NCBI RefSeq assembly: GCF_004214935.1
Contig: NZ_SFCC01000018.1
Coordinates: 107,089 to 171,088 of the forward strand
Source: Amycolatopsis suaedae
GTDB taxonomy: Bacteria; Actinomycetota; Actinomycetes; Mycobacteriales; Pseudonocardiaceae
Direction of reading: 5' to 3'
DNA length: 64,000 nt
The notes below the pieces were generated by a model that had not been told where the DNA came from, searched no databases, and was given only the letters and a program-made list of their open reading frames with translations. Below are positions 8,264 to 16,773 of the stretch, in pieces. The number at the start of each line of letters is the position of its first letter. Position 1 is the stretch's first letter. The position numbers and the translations under genes were made by a program.

Positions 8264-8343
8264 CGTGTTCTCCTTCCCCGACCGGGATTTCCCGGTCGTC
8301 CACAACCCTAACGACGGATCGATACCGGTCCAACATTGTCTTT

Positions 8344-8357
8344 GCATCGTGTGATGC
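8344..8357. promoter_or_regulatory. Putative LysR operator (GCAT-N6-ATGC)
   Basis: A short palindrome lies 14 bases before the LysR start and 81 bases before the divergent dehydrogenase start. It is placed as expected for an autoregulatory LysR site. Confidence 0.45.
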
Positions 8358-8370
8358 CAATACTGAATCG

Positions 8371-9267
8371 GTGTTTTCCCTGACCCAGCTGCACAGCTTC
8401 GTGGCCGTCGCCGAGGAGCTGCACTACGGCAGGGCGGCGGCCCGGCTCTCGATGACCCAGCCTCCGCTGAGCAGGCGCATCCAGCTACTGGAGCGGGAAC
8501 TGGGCGTCGCGTTGTTCGACCGCGGCGGGCGCGCCGTGCGTCTCACGCCCGCCGGGCGGGAGTTCCTGGTCGACGCCCGCCGCATCCTGCACCTGGCCGA
8601 GCAGGCCACGCTGGCGGTCCGCCGCGTGCCTGCCGGCGAGCGCGGCCGGGTGGTGCTGGGCTTCACCGCCACGACGGCGTACTCGTTCCTGGGCACGGCA
8701 CTGGCGGCGGTCCGCGACCGGCTGCCGCATGTCGACCTGGTGCTGCGGGAGATGGTCAGCGGCGCGCAGGCCGAGGCCCTGCTCGCCGGGGAGCTGGATC
8801 TGGGCCTGGTCCGACCGCCGGTCACCGGCAGCGACGTGGTCACCGCTCCCCTGTTGCGGGAACCGCTGCTGGCGGCGATGCCGGCCGACGACCCGCTCGC
8901 CGCATCGGCCACCGTTCCGGTCGCCGACTTCGACGGCAGGCCGTTCATCATGTACTCGCCGGTGGAGTCCCGGTACTTCCACGAGGTGCTGATCGGGGTG
9001 TTCCGCGGTGCCGGTGTGGCGCCGGACTACGTGCAGCACGCCAGCCAGATCCACACGGTGCTCGCGCTGGTCCGGGCCGGGCTGGGCGTCGCGCTGGTGC
9101 CGGCGGCGGCGTCGGTGCTGCATCTCGACGACGTCGTGCTGCGCCCGGTGTCGGGCATCGAGCCGCACCCGATCGAGCTGCACGCGATGTGGCGGTCCGG
9201 CAACGACAATCCGGCACTCGCCGCACTGCTGCCGGTCATCCGCGCGGCGCCCGGCGTCACCAGGTGA
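8371..9267 (+). CDS. LysR-type regulator, probably of the divergent aldehyde dehydrogenase
   Basis: The 298-residue protein has the N-terminal LysR helix-turn-helix (LHSFVAVAEELHYGRAAARLSMTQPPLSRRIQ is the region, residues about 6-38), the linker helix and a periplasmic-binding-like effector domain. The pattern is that of the benzoate/muconate branch (CatR/BenM-like), whose members sense small carboxylates. The GTG start at 8371 gives MFSLTQLHSF. By position it should regulate the semialdehyde dehydrogenase. The 3' end overlaps the CDF gene by 11 bases, convergently. Confidence 0.8.
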   Translation: MFSLTQLHSFVAVAEELHYGRAAARLSMTQPPLSRRIQLLERELGVALFDRGGRAVRLTPAGREFLVDARRILHLAEQATLAVRRVPAGERGRVVLGFTATTAYSFLGTALAAVRDRLPHVDLVLREMVSGAQAEALLAGELDLGLVRPPVTGSDVVTAPLLREPLLAAMPADDPLAASATVPVADFDGRPFIMYSPVESRYFHEVLIGVFRGAGVAPDYVQHASQIHTVLALVRAGLGVALVPAAASVLHLDDVVLRPVSGIEPHPIELHAMWRSGNDNPALAALLPVIRAAPGVTR

Positions 9268-10156
9268 GCGCCGGGCAGGCCGCGACCTCGACCTGGAGCG
9301 TCGCGTGCCCGAGACCGTGCCGTTCGGTCAGCAGCCCGCGGGCCCGCTCCAGGACCCCGTCCCGGTCGGCGTCCCCGGCGACCCGCAGGTGCGCCGACGC
9401 CACCTCCATGCCCGAGGTCAGCGTCCAGACGTGCAGGTCGTGCACGTCCAGCACGCCGGGCAGGTCCGCCAGCTCGGCGCGGACGGCGGCGACGTCGAGC
9501 CGCGCGGGCGCGTGCTGGAACAGGATCCGCAGGGCGTCGCGGCCCAGGCGCACCGCGCGCGGCAGCACGAACAGGCCGATCGCCACGCCGATGACGGCGT
9601 CGGCGTACCGCCAGCCGAACCCCAGCGTCAGCAGGCCGCTGATCAGCACCCCGACCGAGCCGACCAGGTCGGCCATGACCTCCAGGTAGGCGCCCCGCAC
9701 GTTGAGGCTCTCCGCCGCGCCCCGGCGCAGCACCAGCAGCGCCGCGAGGTTGAGCAGCAGGCCTGCCACCGCGACGATCGTCACCGGCAGGCCGGGCACC
9801 TCCGGCGGGTCGGCGAAGCGGCCGACGGCCTCGGTGAGCACCCACGCCGCGACTGCCACCAGCAGCACGGCGTTGAGCAGGGCCGCCAGCACCTCGCCGC
9901 GGTACATGCCGAACGTGCGGCCGCCGTTCGCCGCGGCCCGGCGGGCCACCAGCACCGCGCCCAGCGCCATCGCCACACCCAGCACGTCGGTGAGCACGTG
10001 CGCCGAGTCCGACAGCAGTGCCAGCGACGACGTCCGCAGCCCCACCACGAGCTGGACGGCCAGCGTCACCACACCGAGTGCGAGCGCGATCCCGAGCCGC
10101 CGGGCGTGCCTGCCCGACGCGCTGCCCACGTTTCCGTGCCCATGTCCGTGTCCCAT
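9257..10156 (-). CDS. Cation diffusion facilitator family metal exporter
   Basis: The 299-residue protein has a His-rich start (MGHGHGHG), six predicted membrane helices and a C-terminal ferredoxin-like cytoplasmic domain (DLHVWTLTSGMEVASAHL) that dimerises and binds metal. The second helix carries SDSAHVLTD, the usual HxxxD. The fifth helix reads EVMAD where CzcD/ZitB have HxxxD, so one zinc ligand is replaced by Glu, which may shift specificity. It most likely exports Zn2+, Cd2+ or Co2+ in exchange for protons. TATGTT lies 6 bases before the ATG, suggesting a leaderless message, with a CACATGCGCATGTG palindrome just upstream. Confidence 0.85.
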   Translation of the reverse strand: MGHGHGHGNVGSASGRHARRLGIALALGVVTLAVQLVVGLRTSSLALLSDSAHVLTDVLGVAMALGAVLVARRAAANGGRTFGMYRGEVLAALLNAVLLVAVAAWVLTEAVGRFADPPEVPGLPVTIVAVAGLLLNLAALLVLRRGAAESLNVRGAYLEVMADLVGSVGVLISGLLTLGFGWRYADAVIGVAIGLFVLPRAVRLGRDALRILFQHAPARLDVAAVRAELADLPGVLDVHDLHVWTLTSGMEVASAHLRVAGDADRDGVLERARGLLTERHGLGHATLQVEVAACPALTW

Positions 10157-10162
10157 ACCGTC

Positions 10163-10186
10163 AACATATAGTCACATGCGCATGTG
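10163..10186 (-). promoter_or_regulatory. CDF gene promoter with palindromic operator
   Basis: The -10-like TATGTT (complement of 10163-10168) ends 6 bases before the ATG. The perfect 14-bp palindrome CACATGCGCATGTG (10173-10186) lies between the expected -10 and -35 positions. A metal-responsive ArsR-type repressor is a plausible binder, but no such gene is adjacent. Confidence 0.5.
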
Positions 10187-10254
10187 TGCAAGTGTCAGCT
10201 CGTTCACGGGTGGGTATCCCGACTCGGTCGTCGGGTCGAGAGGGTGTGAGGGCG

Positions 10255-10770
10255 ATGGTGCCGGTGAACGTGGAGGGTGTGGCGCTGGTGGCGCCCTGGT
10301 CGACCAGCCCGGTGATGCTGCTGCGGGAACTGAGCGGACGGCAACGCTGGCTGCCGATCGTCATCGGCGCGCCCGAGGCCGAGGCACTGGTCACCGCGCA
10401 GGCCAAGGTCAACCATCCCCGGCCGACCACGGTCGAGCTGATCGGCGAGGTGCTGGCGGTGTTCGGGCACCGGCTGGCCCGCGTGCAGGTCACCAAGCTC
10501 GACAACGGCGTGTTCCACGCCGATCTGGTGCTGGACAAGGGAGTCCGGATCTCGGCGCGGCCCAGCGACGCCGTGGTGCTCGGCGTGCGGGCCGACGTCC
10601 CCGTCGAGGTCGACGAGGGCGTGTTCGACGAGGTCGGCGTCGAGTTCGAGGTACTGGGCGACGATCCGCTCGGGACCGCCACTCCACCGGACGCCGAGGA
10701 GCAGGTCGCCGAGTTCCGCGAGCTGCTGGATCACCTCGACCCGGAGGATTTCCGGGATCGTCCGTCCTGA
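10255..10770 (+). CDS. BFN-domain protein (bifunctional nuclease family)
   Basis: The 171-residue protein matches the bifunctional nuclease (DUF151) family over residues about 5-130, with WLPIVIGAPEAEAL, RPTTVELI and the SARPSDAVVLGVRADVPV core. Plant members have DNase/RNase activity; the bacterial role is unproven. An acidic tail follows. ATG 10255 follows GAGGG by a few bases. It precedes a P450 gene by 37 bases but no shared function is evident. Confidence 0.78.
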   Translation: MVPVNVEGVALVAPWSTSPVMLLRELSGRQRWLPIVIGAPEAEALVTAQAKVNHPRPTTVELIGEVLAVFGHRLARVQVTKLDNGVFHADLVLDKGVRISARPSDAVVLGVRADVPVEVDEGVFDEVGVEFEVLGDDPLGTATPPDAEEQVAEFRELLDHLDPEDFRDRPS

Positions 10771-10807
10771 TCGTTTGACCGGCCGCGTGCCGCGGTACCC
10801 CCGCGGC

Positions 10808-12145
10808 ATGGTCGGTACGACGAGCACCCAGCCCACCGCGTCGGCTCTGGACACCGCCCGCCTCGCGGGCACGGTGCTGCTGCCGACGCTCGCAGGCGGC
10901 GTCATCAAGCGCAGGCGAACACCGCTGCGCGTCGCCGAGAAGGTGCAGGCCGACCGCCCGGCCGTCGCGCTGCTGCGCGAGCTCACCGACCGCTACGGCA
11001 CCCGGCCGCTGCGGATCCCGGTACCCGGCAGGCGGGTGGCCATGGTGCTCTCCCCCGACGACGTGCGTGAGGTCCTGCGCACCCGGGCCGAGGCGTTCAC
11101 CCCGGCCAACGCGGAGAAACGGGCCGCGCTCACCAAGTTCCAGCCCCACGGCGTGCTGATCTCCCGCGGCGAATCCCGCCGCGAACGCAGGCGGTTCGTC
11201 GAGGCCGTGCTGGAGACGCCCAGCCCGATGCACCACCTCGCCGACGTCGTCACCGCCACCGTCCGGCAGGAGACCCAGCTGCTGCTCGACGACGTGCGGG
11301 AGGCCGGTGTCCTCGACTGGGACCGGTTCAACCGCGGCTGGTGGCGGATCGTGCGCCGGGTGACGTTCGGCAAGGCCGCCAGGGACGACAGCGCCACCAC
11401 CGACGTGCTGGACCGGCTGCGCCGGTCGGCCAACTGGTCGTTCCTGTCCCCCGCGCGGGACCGCAGCCGCAGGCGGTTCGAGGGACTGGTCCGCGCCCAC
11501 CTCGCCAGGGCCGAGCCCGGAACGCTGGCCGAGGCCATCGCCGACACCCCGGCCGAACCCGGCATCGACCCGGTCAGCCAGGTCGCGCACTGGCTGTTCG
11601 CCTTCGACGCAGCGGGCATGACCAGCCTGCGCGCGCTGGCGCTGCTCGCCGCGCACCCCGAACAGCGGATCGCCGCGCGCGCCGAACTGGCCGGCACCGA
11701 CCTCGCGCGCCCGCAGGTGCTGCCCTACCTGCGGGCGTGTGAGCTGGAGTCGGTCCGGCTGTGGCCGACCACCCCGATCCTGCTGCGCGACACCGTCGCC
11801 GATACCGAACTGTCCGGTGTGACACTGCCCGAGGGCACCGCGGTGGTCGTCTACGCACCGTTCTTCCACCGCGACGAGCGGACCCACGACTACGCCAACC
11901 GGTTCACGCCGGAGATCTGGCTGGACGGCCGGGCCGAGGCCGATCCGTCGCTGGTGCCGTTCAGCTCCGGTCCGGGCGAGTGCCCCGGGCAGAACCTGGT
12001 GCTGCTGGTCACCAGCACGCTGCTGGCCGCGTTGCTGACCGGCCACGACTACCGGCTGAACTCCCACCCGGACCTGGGACCGGACCGGCCGATCCCGATG
12101 ACCATCGACCACTTCCGGCTGGCGCTGCGTACCCAGCCCGCCTGA
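10808..12145 (+). CDS. Cytochrome P450
   Basis: The 445-residue haem monooxygenase has the haem-ligand motif FSSGPGECPGQN (Cys about residue 392), the ExxR pair in ELESVRLWP, and an I-helix AGMTS with the oxygen-activating Thr. The substrate is unknown. ATG 10808 was chosen; TTG 10775 is an in-frame alternative that nearly abuts the BFN stop. No ferredoxin or ferredoxin reductase lies nearby, so electron donors come from elsewhere. The next gene, an F420-dependent oxidoreductase, starts 34 bases downstream, so the two may be co-transcribed. Confidence 0.85.
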   Translation: MVGTTSTQPTASALDTARLAGTVLLPTLAGGVIKRRRTPLRVAEKVQADRPAVALLRELTDRYGTRPLRIPVPGRRVAMVLSPDDVREVLRTRAEAFTPANAEKRAALTKFQPHGVLISRGESRRERRRFVEAVLETPSPMHHLADVVTATVRQETQLLLDDVREAGVLDWDRFNRGWWRIVRRVTFGKAARDDSATTDVLDRLRRSANWSFLSPARDRSRRRFEGLVRAHLARAEPGTLAEAIADTPAEPGIDPVSQVAHWLFAFDAAGMTSLRALALLAAHPEQRIAARAELAGTDLARPQVLPYLRACELESVRLWPTTPILLRDTVADTELSGVTLPEGTAVVVYAPFFHRDERTHDYANRFTPEIWLDGRAEADPSLVPFSSGPGECPGQNLVLLVTSTLLAALLTGHDYRLNSHPDLGPDRPIPMTIDHFRLALRTQPA

Positions 12146-12179
12146 GGCCCACTGTCCACTGCGTACGACTAGGAGCATC

Positions 12180-13166
12180 ATGCGTTTCGGCTACACCCTG
12201 ATGACCGAGCAGGCCGGCCCACGCGAACTGGTCGGCTTCGCCGGCGCCGCCGAGCGGGCCGGCTTCGACTTCGAGGTGATGAGCGACCACTACTTCCCGT
12301 GGCTGGAGGAACAGGGCCACTCGCCGTACGCGTGGAGCGTGCTGGGTGCCGTGACGCAGTCGACCGAACGGGTCGAGCTGATGACGTACGTGACCTGCCC
12401 GATCATCCGTTACCACCCCGCCGTGGTGGCGCAGAAGGCCGCGACCGTCCAGCTGCTGTCCCAGGGCCGGTTCACGCTGGGCCTTGGCGCCGGGGAGAAC
12501 CTCAACGAGCACGTGACCGGCGGCGGCTGGCCGCCGGCGAACGTACGGCACGAGATGCTCGCCGAGGCCGTGCACATCATCTCCGACCTGTTCGACGGCG
12601 GCCACGTCAACTTCACCGGTGACCACTACCGCGTCGACTCGGCCAAGCTGTGGGACCTGCCGCCGGTGCGGCCCGCGATCGGCGTCGCGGTGTCCGGCGA
12701 GCAGTCGGTGGCGCGGTTCGCCCCGGCCGCCGACGTCCTCATCGCGGTGCAGCCGGAAGCCGGACTGTGCCGTTCCTGGGACCGGCACCGCCGCGACGCC
12801 GGCATGTCCGAACCGGGCCGCAAGGTTGGTCAGCTCCCGATCTGCTGGGATCCCGACCGCGACGCCGCCATCAAGCGGGCACACGCCCAGTTCCGCTGGT
12901 TCGGCGGCGGCTGGAAGGTCAACGCCGAACTGCCCGGCCCCGCGGCGTTCGCGGCGGCCACGCAGTACGTCACGCCCGAGGATGTCGCCGAGGCGATCCC
13001 GTGCGGCCCGGACACCGACGCGATCGTCGAGGCGTTCCGGCCGTTCGCCGACGCCGGTTTCACCGACGTGGCACTGGTGCAGATCGGCGGTGACACCCAG
13101 GACAGCTTCCTCGACCACGCCCGCGACACCGTTCTTCCCGCCCTGCGCGAGGCGTATCCCGGCTGA
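12180..13166 (+). CDS. F420-dependent oxidoreductase, glucose-6-phosphate dehydrogenase-like
   Basis: The 328-residue protein is a luciferase-like monooxygenase-fold enzyme. It begins MRFGYTLMTEQ and has MSDHYFPWLEEQGHSPYAWSVLGA, YHPAVVAQKAATV and LGLGAGENLNEHV, typical of the F420-dependent G6PDH-like family. It is expected to use coenzyme F420 to move hydride to or from a sugar phosphate or another substrate. The ATG follows AGGAGCATC, a good ribosome site. It is not necessarily Fgd itself, since this family has several paralogues per genome. Confidence 0.82.
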   Translation: MRFGYTLMTEQAGPRELVGFAGAAERAGFDFEVMSDHYFPWLEEQGHSPYAWSVLGAVTQSTERVELMTYVTCPIIRYHPAVVAQKAATVQLLSQGRFTLGLGAGENLNEHVTGGGWPPANVRHEMLAEAVHIISDLFDGGHVNFTGDHYRVDSAKLWDLPPVRPAIGVAVSGEQSVARFAPAADVLIAVQPEAGLCRSWDRHRRDAGMSEPGRKVGQLPICWDPDRDAAIKRAHAQFRWFGGGWKVNAELPGPAAFAAATQYVTPEDVAEAIPCGPDTDAIVEAFRPFADAGFTDVALVQIGGDTQDSFLDHARDTVLPALREAYPG

Positions 13167-13186
13167 GGCCGGGGTACCCCGGTCGA

Positions 13187-14224
13187 GTGAGACTCGGCGT
13201 ACTGGACATCGGATCCAACTCCGCGCAGCTGCAGGTGGTCGACGGCTACCCCGGGGCGCCCCCGCTTCCCGCGGTGGCGGTCAAGGAACCGACCCGGCTG
13301 GCCGAATCGATCGAGGAGGACGGCACGCTGGCCGCGGACGGCGTCGCACGGGCCGTGCACGCCGTCGAGTCGGCGCTGGAGGCCGCCCGCCGCAACCGGG
13401 TGGAGCAGCTGTTCGTCTACGCCACGTCGGCCATCCGGGACGCCGCCAACCGCGGCGACATCCTGGACCGCATCGAGCGCGAGACCGGCGTGCGGCCGCA
13501 GTACCTGACCGGTGAGGACGAGGCACGGCTGACCTACTCCGCCGCCCACCGCTGGTACGGCTGGTCGGCGGGGCGAATCCTGTTGCTGGACATCGGCGGC
13601 GGCTCGCTGGAGATCGCGCTCGGCCGCGACGCCGAACCCGAGCTGACGCTGTCACTCCCGCTCGGCGCCGGACGGCTGACCAGGAAGTTCCTGCCGGACG
13701 ATCCGCCGAGCCGCAAGCACGTCAAACGGTTGCGGCGGCATGTGCACGACACCCTGCGCGAGGTCGCCGACCGGTTGCGCTGGGAAGGGCATCCGGCCAA
13801 GACGGTGGTCAGCTCGAAGACGTTCAAGCAGCTGGCACGCCTGTGCGGGGCGGCACCGCAGCGCAGCGGGCCGTTCGTGCGGCGGACGCTCGACGCGGCC
13901 GACGTCCGCGGGCTGCTGCCCAAGCTGGCCGCGTTACCGGCGAAGAAGCGGGCGAAGCTGCGCGGGGTGTCGGCGCCGAGGGCGGGCCAGATCCTGGCCG
14001 GGGCCGTGGTGGCCGACGAGGCGTTCCGCGCGTTCGACATCACCACGGCCGAGGTCAGCCCGTGGGCCCTGCGCGAGGGCATCATGCTGCGCTACCTGGC
14101 GGGGATTCCGAGCACCGTTCACGAACTTCAGCTGCAGCCGATCCGCGGCGCGACCGACGTGGCGGACTCGGCCGACGCGGCAGGCACGGCCGTGCTCAGC
14201 CTGCCGGATAGGGCGCGCTCCTGA
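13187..14224 (+). CDS. ppx: Ppx/GppA family exopolyphosphatase
   Basis: The 345-residue protein belongs to the ASKHA phosphatase fold. LDIGSNSAQLQVVD is phosphate motif 1, ATSAIRDAANRG and LTGEDEARLTY follow, and LLLDIGGGSLEIALG is phosphate motif 2. These enzymes hydrolyse polyphosphate or (p)ppGpp. Actinobacteria usually have two; the shorter form without the C-terminal HD domain is seen here. The GTG start at 13187 lies 20 bases after the F420 gene. The 3' end overlaps the convergent flavoprotein gene by 29 bases. Confidence 0.82.
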   Translation: MRLGVLDIGSNSAQLQVVDGYPGAPPLPAVAVKEPTRLAESIEEDGTLAADGVARAVHAVESALEAARRNRVEQLFVYATSAIRDAANRGDILDRIERETGVRPQYLTGEDEARLTYSAAHRWYGWSAGRILLLDIGGGSLEIALGRDAEPELTLSLPLGAGRLTRKFLPDDPPSRKHVKRLRRHVHDTLREVADRLRWEGHPAKTVVSSKTFKQLARLCGAAPQRSGPFVRRTLDAADVRGLLPKLAALPAKKRAKLRGVSAPRAGQILAGAVVADEAFRAFDITTAEVSPWALREGIMLRYLAGIPSTVHELQLQPIRGATDVADSADAAGTAVLSLPDRARS

Positions 14225-14804
14225 GCAGCCTGGCCAGGTGGGCGGCGTTGGCCGCGAGGCCGCGGGTGGTGCTGTCGACGGCTTCCGGCGTCGAGTCCAG
14301 GTCCTTGTAGTCCCTGGGGTTCATCGCCTCGGCGTTCCAGTAGGTGGCGCCCTGCGCCGGCACGGTGAACCCGATGTCGTCGAGGGCCTGGAACGAGTCG
14401 GCGACGATCTTGTGTGCGCCGTCCTCATTGCCAACGACCGCGACCACCGCCACCTTGCCGTACATCGCAGGCCTGCCGGCGTCGTCGGTCTCCGACAGCT
14501 CCGCGTCCAGCCGCTCCAGCACCCGTTGCGCCACGCTGGACATGTGGCCCAGCCAGGTCGGTGTGGCGAACACCAGGATGTCGCTGGCCTGGATCTTCTC
14601 CCGCAGGCGTGGCCACTGGTCACCGTCGCCCATGTCGGGCCACACGCCCGGGCGGATGTCGTAGTCGACCACCCGGACCGACTCGCCCCGCACGCCGTGG
14701 TCGGCGAGCGCGGCCAGTACCTGGTCGGCCAGCAGCTGGCTGCTGGACGGCTCCGGTGACGGCTTGAGGCTGCAGGTCAGGGCGGTGGCGGTCAGATCAC
14801 TCAT
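14196..14804 (-). CDS. Flavodoxin/NADPH-dependent FMN reductase family protein
   Basis: The 202-residue protein has the flavodoxin-like fold: the FMN phosphate loop in TCSLKPSPEPSSSQLL, and ILVFATPTWLGHMSSVAQRVLERLD, which binds the isoalloxazine edge. It probably reduces FMN or quinones with NADPH. The ATG is at 14804, and the divergent TetR promoter lies 46 bases away, so the TetR protein could also act on this gene. Confidence 0.75.
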   Translation of the reverse strand: MSDLTATALTCSLKPSPEPSSSQLLADQVLAALADHGVRGESVRVVDYDIRPGVWPDMGDGDQWPRLREKIQASDILVFATPTWLGHMSSVAQRVLERLDAELSETDDAGRPAMYGKVAVVAVVGNEDGAHKIVADSFQALDDIGFTVPAQGATYWNAEAMNPRDYKDLDSTPEAVDSTTRGLAANAAHLARLLRSAPYPAG

Positions 14805-14849
14805 GCCGACCGGCTACCCACTGCGCGGACGGCCAACCGGGTGTGACCG

Positions 14850-14880
14850 TTTGACTAAATTTCAAATCTGGTCATATAGT
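14850..14880 (+). promoter_or_regulatory. Leaderless TetR promoter with overlapping operator
   Basis: TTGACT (14851-14856) and TATAGT (14875-14880) are separated by 18 bases, an excellent sigma-70-type promoter. Six bases then lead directly to the ATG, implying a leaderless mRNA. The inverted repeat TTTGA-N7-TCAAA (14850-14866) overlaps the -35 box and is a likely autoregulatory site. Confidence 0.65.
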
Positions 14881-14886
14881 CAGATC

Positions 14887-15561
14887 ATGCCGAGCCGACG
14901 CAGCGAGGGACGAGCCGACCGGATCCTGGACGCGGCGGGCGATCTGCTGATGCGCCTGGGGTACCGCAAGGTGACCGTCGACGATATCGCCAGGGCGTCC
15001 GGCGTCGGCAAGGGGACGGTGTACCTGCACTGGCGCACCAAGGAGGAGCTGTTCGAGGCGCTGCTGCGCCGGGAGTACGTCGAGCTGATCTCCGAGCTGC
15101 TGGAGCGGCTGGCGGCCGATCCCGGCCTCGCTCAGCCGCACCGGTTCAGCCGCATGTCGTTCGTGGCGACCTGCCGCCGCCCGCTGCTGCTCGCGGTGTC
15201 CACAGGGGACAGAGAGATCATCGGCGCGATGGCGAAGGGGCCGCTGCACGCGCAGGACACCGTCGCGGCCGACCAGTACTTCGACTGCCTGCTCCGCCAC
15301 GGGCTGCTCCGCGACGACGTCCCCGGCCTGGCCGAGACGCTGCACCACACGTCGTACGGCTTCTTCCTGCCCGACCCATCCGGCGCTCCCACCGACGTGG
15401 AAGCGCGTGCCGACGGCCTGGCACACGTGGTGCGGCACGCGTTCGAACCCCCGCGCAAGCCGCGGCAGTCGGCGCTCGTCGCCGCCGCGGCCGAACTGCG
15501 CGCCCTGTTCGGCGCGCTCCTCGACGCCTACCAGAAGGCGATCTACCCGGACGGCGGCTGA
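14887..15561 (+). CDS. TetR-family regulator linked to a P450
   Basis: The 224-residue protein has the TetR helix-turn-helix at residues about 10-56 (ILDAAGDLLMRLGYRKVTVDDIA, then GVGKGTVYLHWRTKEEL). A large helical ligand-binding domain follows. It is the first gene of a probable operon with the P450 that starts 28 bases after its stop. ATG 14887 was chosen because of the promoter spacing; longer in-frame starts upstream would contain the promoter. The ligand is probably the substrate or product of the P450. Confidence 0.82.
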   Translation: MPSRRSEGRADRILDAAGDLLMRLGYRKVTVDDIARASGVGKGTVYLHWRTKEELFEALLRREYVELISELLERLAADPGLAQPHRFSRMSFVATCRRPLLLAVSTGDREIIGAMAKGPLHAQDTVAADQYFDCLLRHGLLRDDVPGLAETLHHTSYGFFLPDPSGAPTDVEARADGLAHVVRHAFEPPRKPRQSALVAAAAELRALFGALLDAYQKAIYPDGG

Positions 15562-15588
15562 TCCCGCCGGGGACGGAAGGGGACGACC

Positions 15589-16773
15589 ATGACCACGACG
15601 GCTGACCTGTGGGGTGCCCACGAGGCCCAGTTCTGGCTGCGCGGGCAGGTGCCGGAGCAGCCGGTGTCCTACGACGCCGAGCTGGGCACCTGGAACGTCC
15701 ACGGGCACCAGGAGATCCTGCGGATGCTCGCCGACCCGGCGACGTTCTCGTCGGACACCGCGCGGCTGATGCCGGAGCTGACCGACCCGCAGGACGGCAA
15801 CATCCTCCAGCTCGACCCGCCCGACCACACCAAGCTGCGCAGGCTGGTCAGCCACGCGTTCACGCCGAAGGTGGTGGCCGACCTCGAACCCCGCATCGCC
15901 GAGCTGACCGGCGAACTGCTGGACCAGGCCGAGCCGGGGCGCGTCGAGCTGGTCACGGCGCTGGCCTACCCGCTGCCGGTGATCATCATCGCCGAGCTGC
16001 TCGGTGTTCCGAGCTCGGACCGGGACCTGTTCAAGAAGTGGGTCGACGGGATGCTGAACAGCAGCATGCAGTTCTCCCTGACCAACAAGGACGACAAGCA
16101 GCAGAAGGAACTGGACAGGGTGCTGGCCGAGGCCAAGCACCTCACCGACTACCTCGCCGTGCACGTGGCCGAGCGCCGCAGGCAGCCGAGGGAGGACCTG
16201 TTGAGCAAGCTCGTCGAGGCCGAAGTGGACGGTGAGCGGCTGAGCGACGTCGAGGTGGTCAACTTCGCCAACGTGCTGCTGGTCGCCGGGCACATCACGA
16301 CCACGCTGCTGCTGGGCAACACCGTGCTGTGCCTGGACGCGCACCCGGAGCAGGCCGCTCGGGTCCGTGCCGACCGGTCGCTGCTGCCGTCGGCGATCGA
16401 GGAGTCGCTGCGCTACCTCAGCCCGTTCGCCACCGTCGCCAGGGCCACCACCGCCGAGGTGGAGCTGGGCGGTCAGGTGATCGGGCCGGACCAGCTGGTG
16501 CTCGGCTGGATCGCCGCGGCCAACCGGGACCCACGCCAGTTCACCGACCCGGGGACGTTCGACGCCGGCCGGGACCCGAACCCGCACCTGGCCTTCGGCA
16601 GGGGCGCGCACTTCTGCATCGGCGCGCCGCTGGCGCGGCTGGAGGGCCGGGTCGCGCTGAACCTGTTGCTGGACCGGTTCCCGGCGTTGCGCACCGATCC
16701 CGCCGACCCGCCCCGGTTCACCCCGACGCCGACCATGACCGGCGTGCGCCGGCTCCCCCTGCTGACCGGCTAG
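15589..16773 (+). CDS. Cytochrome P450 (bacterial class I type)
   Basis: The 394-residue enzyme has the haem motif FGRGAHFCIGAPLARLE (Cys about residue 343), ExxR in EESLRYLSP, and the I-helix AGHITTT. The distal LQLDPPDHTKLRRLVSHAFTP is typical of bacterial soluble P450s. The ATG follows GGAAGGGG. It sits in a TetR-P450 operon with no redox partner, so substrate and partners are unknown. It may detoxify or modify a hydrophobic compound sensed by the TetR protein. Confidence 0.88.
   Translation: MTTTADLWGAHEAQFWLRGQVPEQPVSYDAELGTWNVHGHQEILRMLADPATFSSDTARLMPELTDPQDGNILQLDPPDHTKLRRLVSHAFTPKVVADLEPRIAELTGELLDQAEPGRVELVTALAYPLPVIIIAELLGVPSSDRDLFKKWVDGMLNSSMQFSLTNKDDKQQKELDRVLAEAKHLTDYLAVHVAERRRQPREDLLSKLVEAEVDGERLSDVEVVNFANVLLVAGHITTTLLLGNTVLCLDAHPEQAARVRADRSLLPSAIEESLRYLSPFATVARATTAEVELGGQVIGPDQLVLGWIAAANRDPRQFTDPGTFDAGRDPNPHLAFGRGAHFCIGAPLARLEGRVALNLLLDRFPALRTDPADPPRFTPTPTMTGVRRLPLLTG

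Noticed and set aside
6362..8311. Long plus-strand ORF through the 6.4-8.3 kb region
   Set aside because: It is antisense to the semialdehyde dehydrogenase and its start lies in the repeat gap; the residues are Arg/Gly/Gln-rich filler.
10775..16773. A specialised-metabolite cluster built around the two P450 genes
   Set aside because: No core biosynthetic enzyme, precursor peptide or transporter is present in the stretch; the genes between them are general metabolism.
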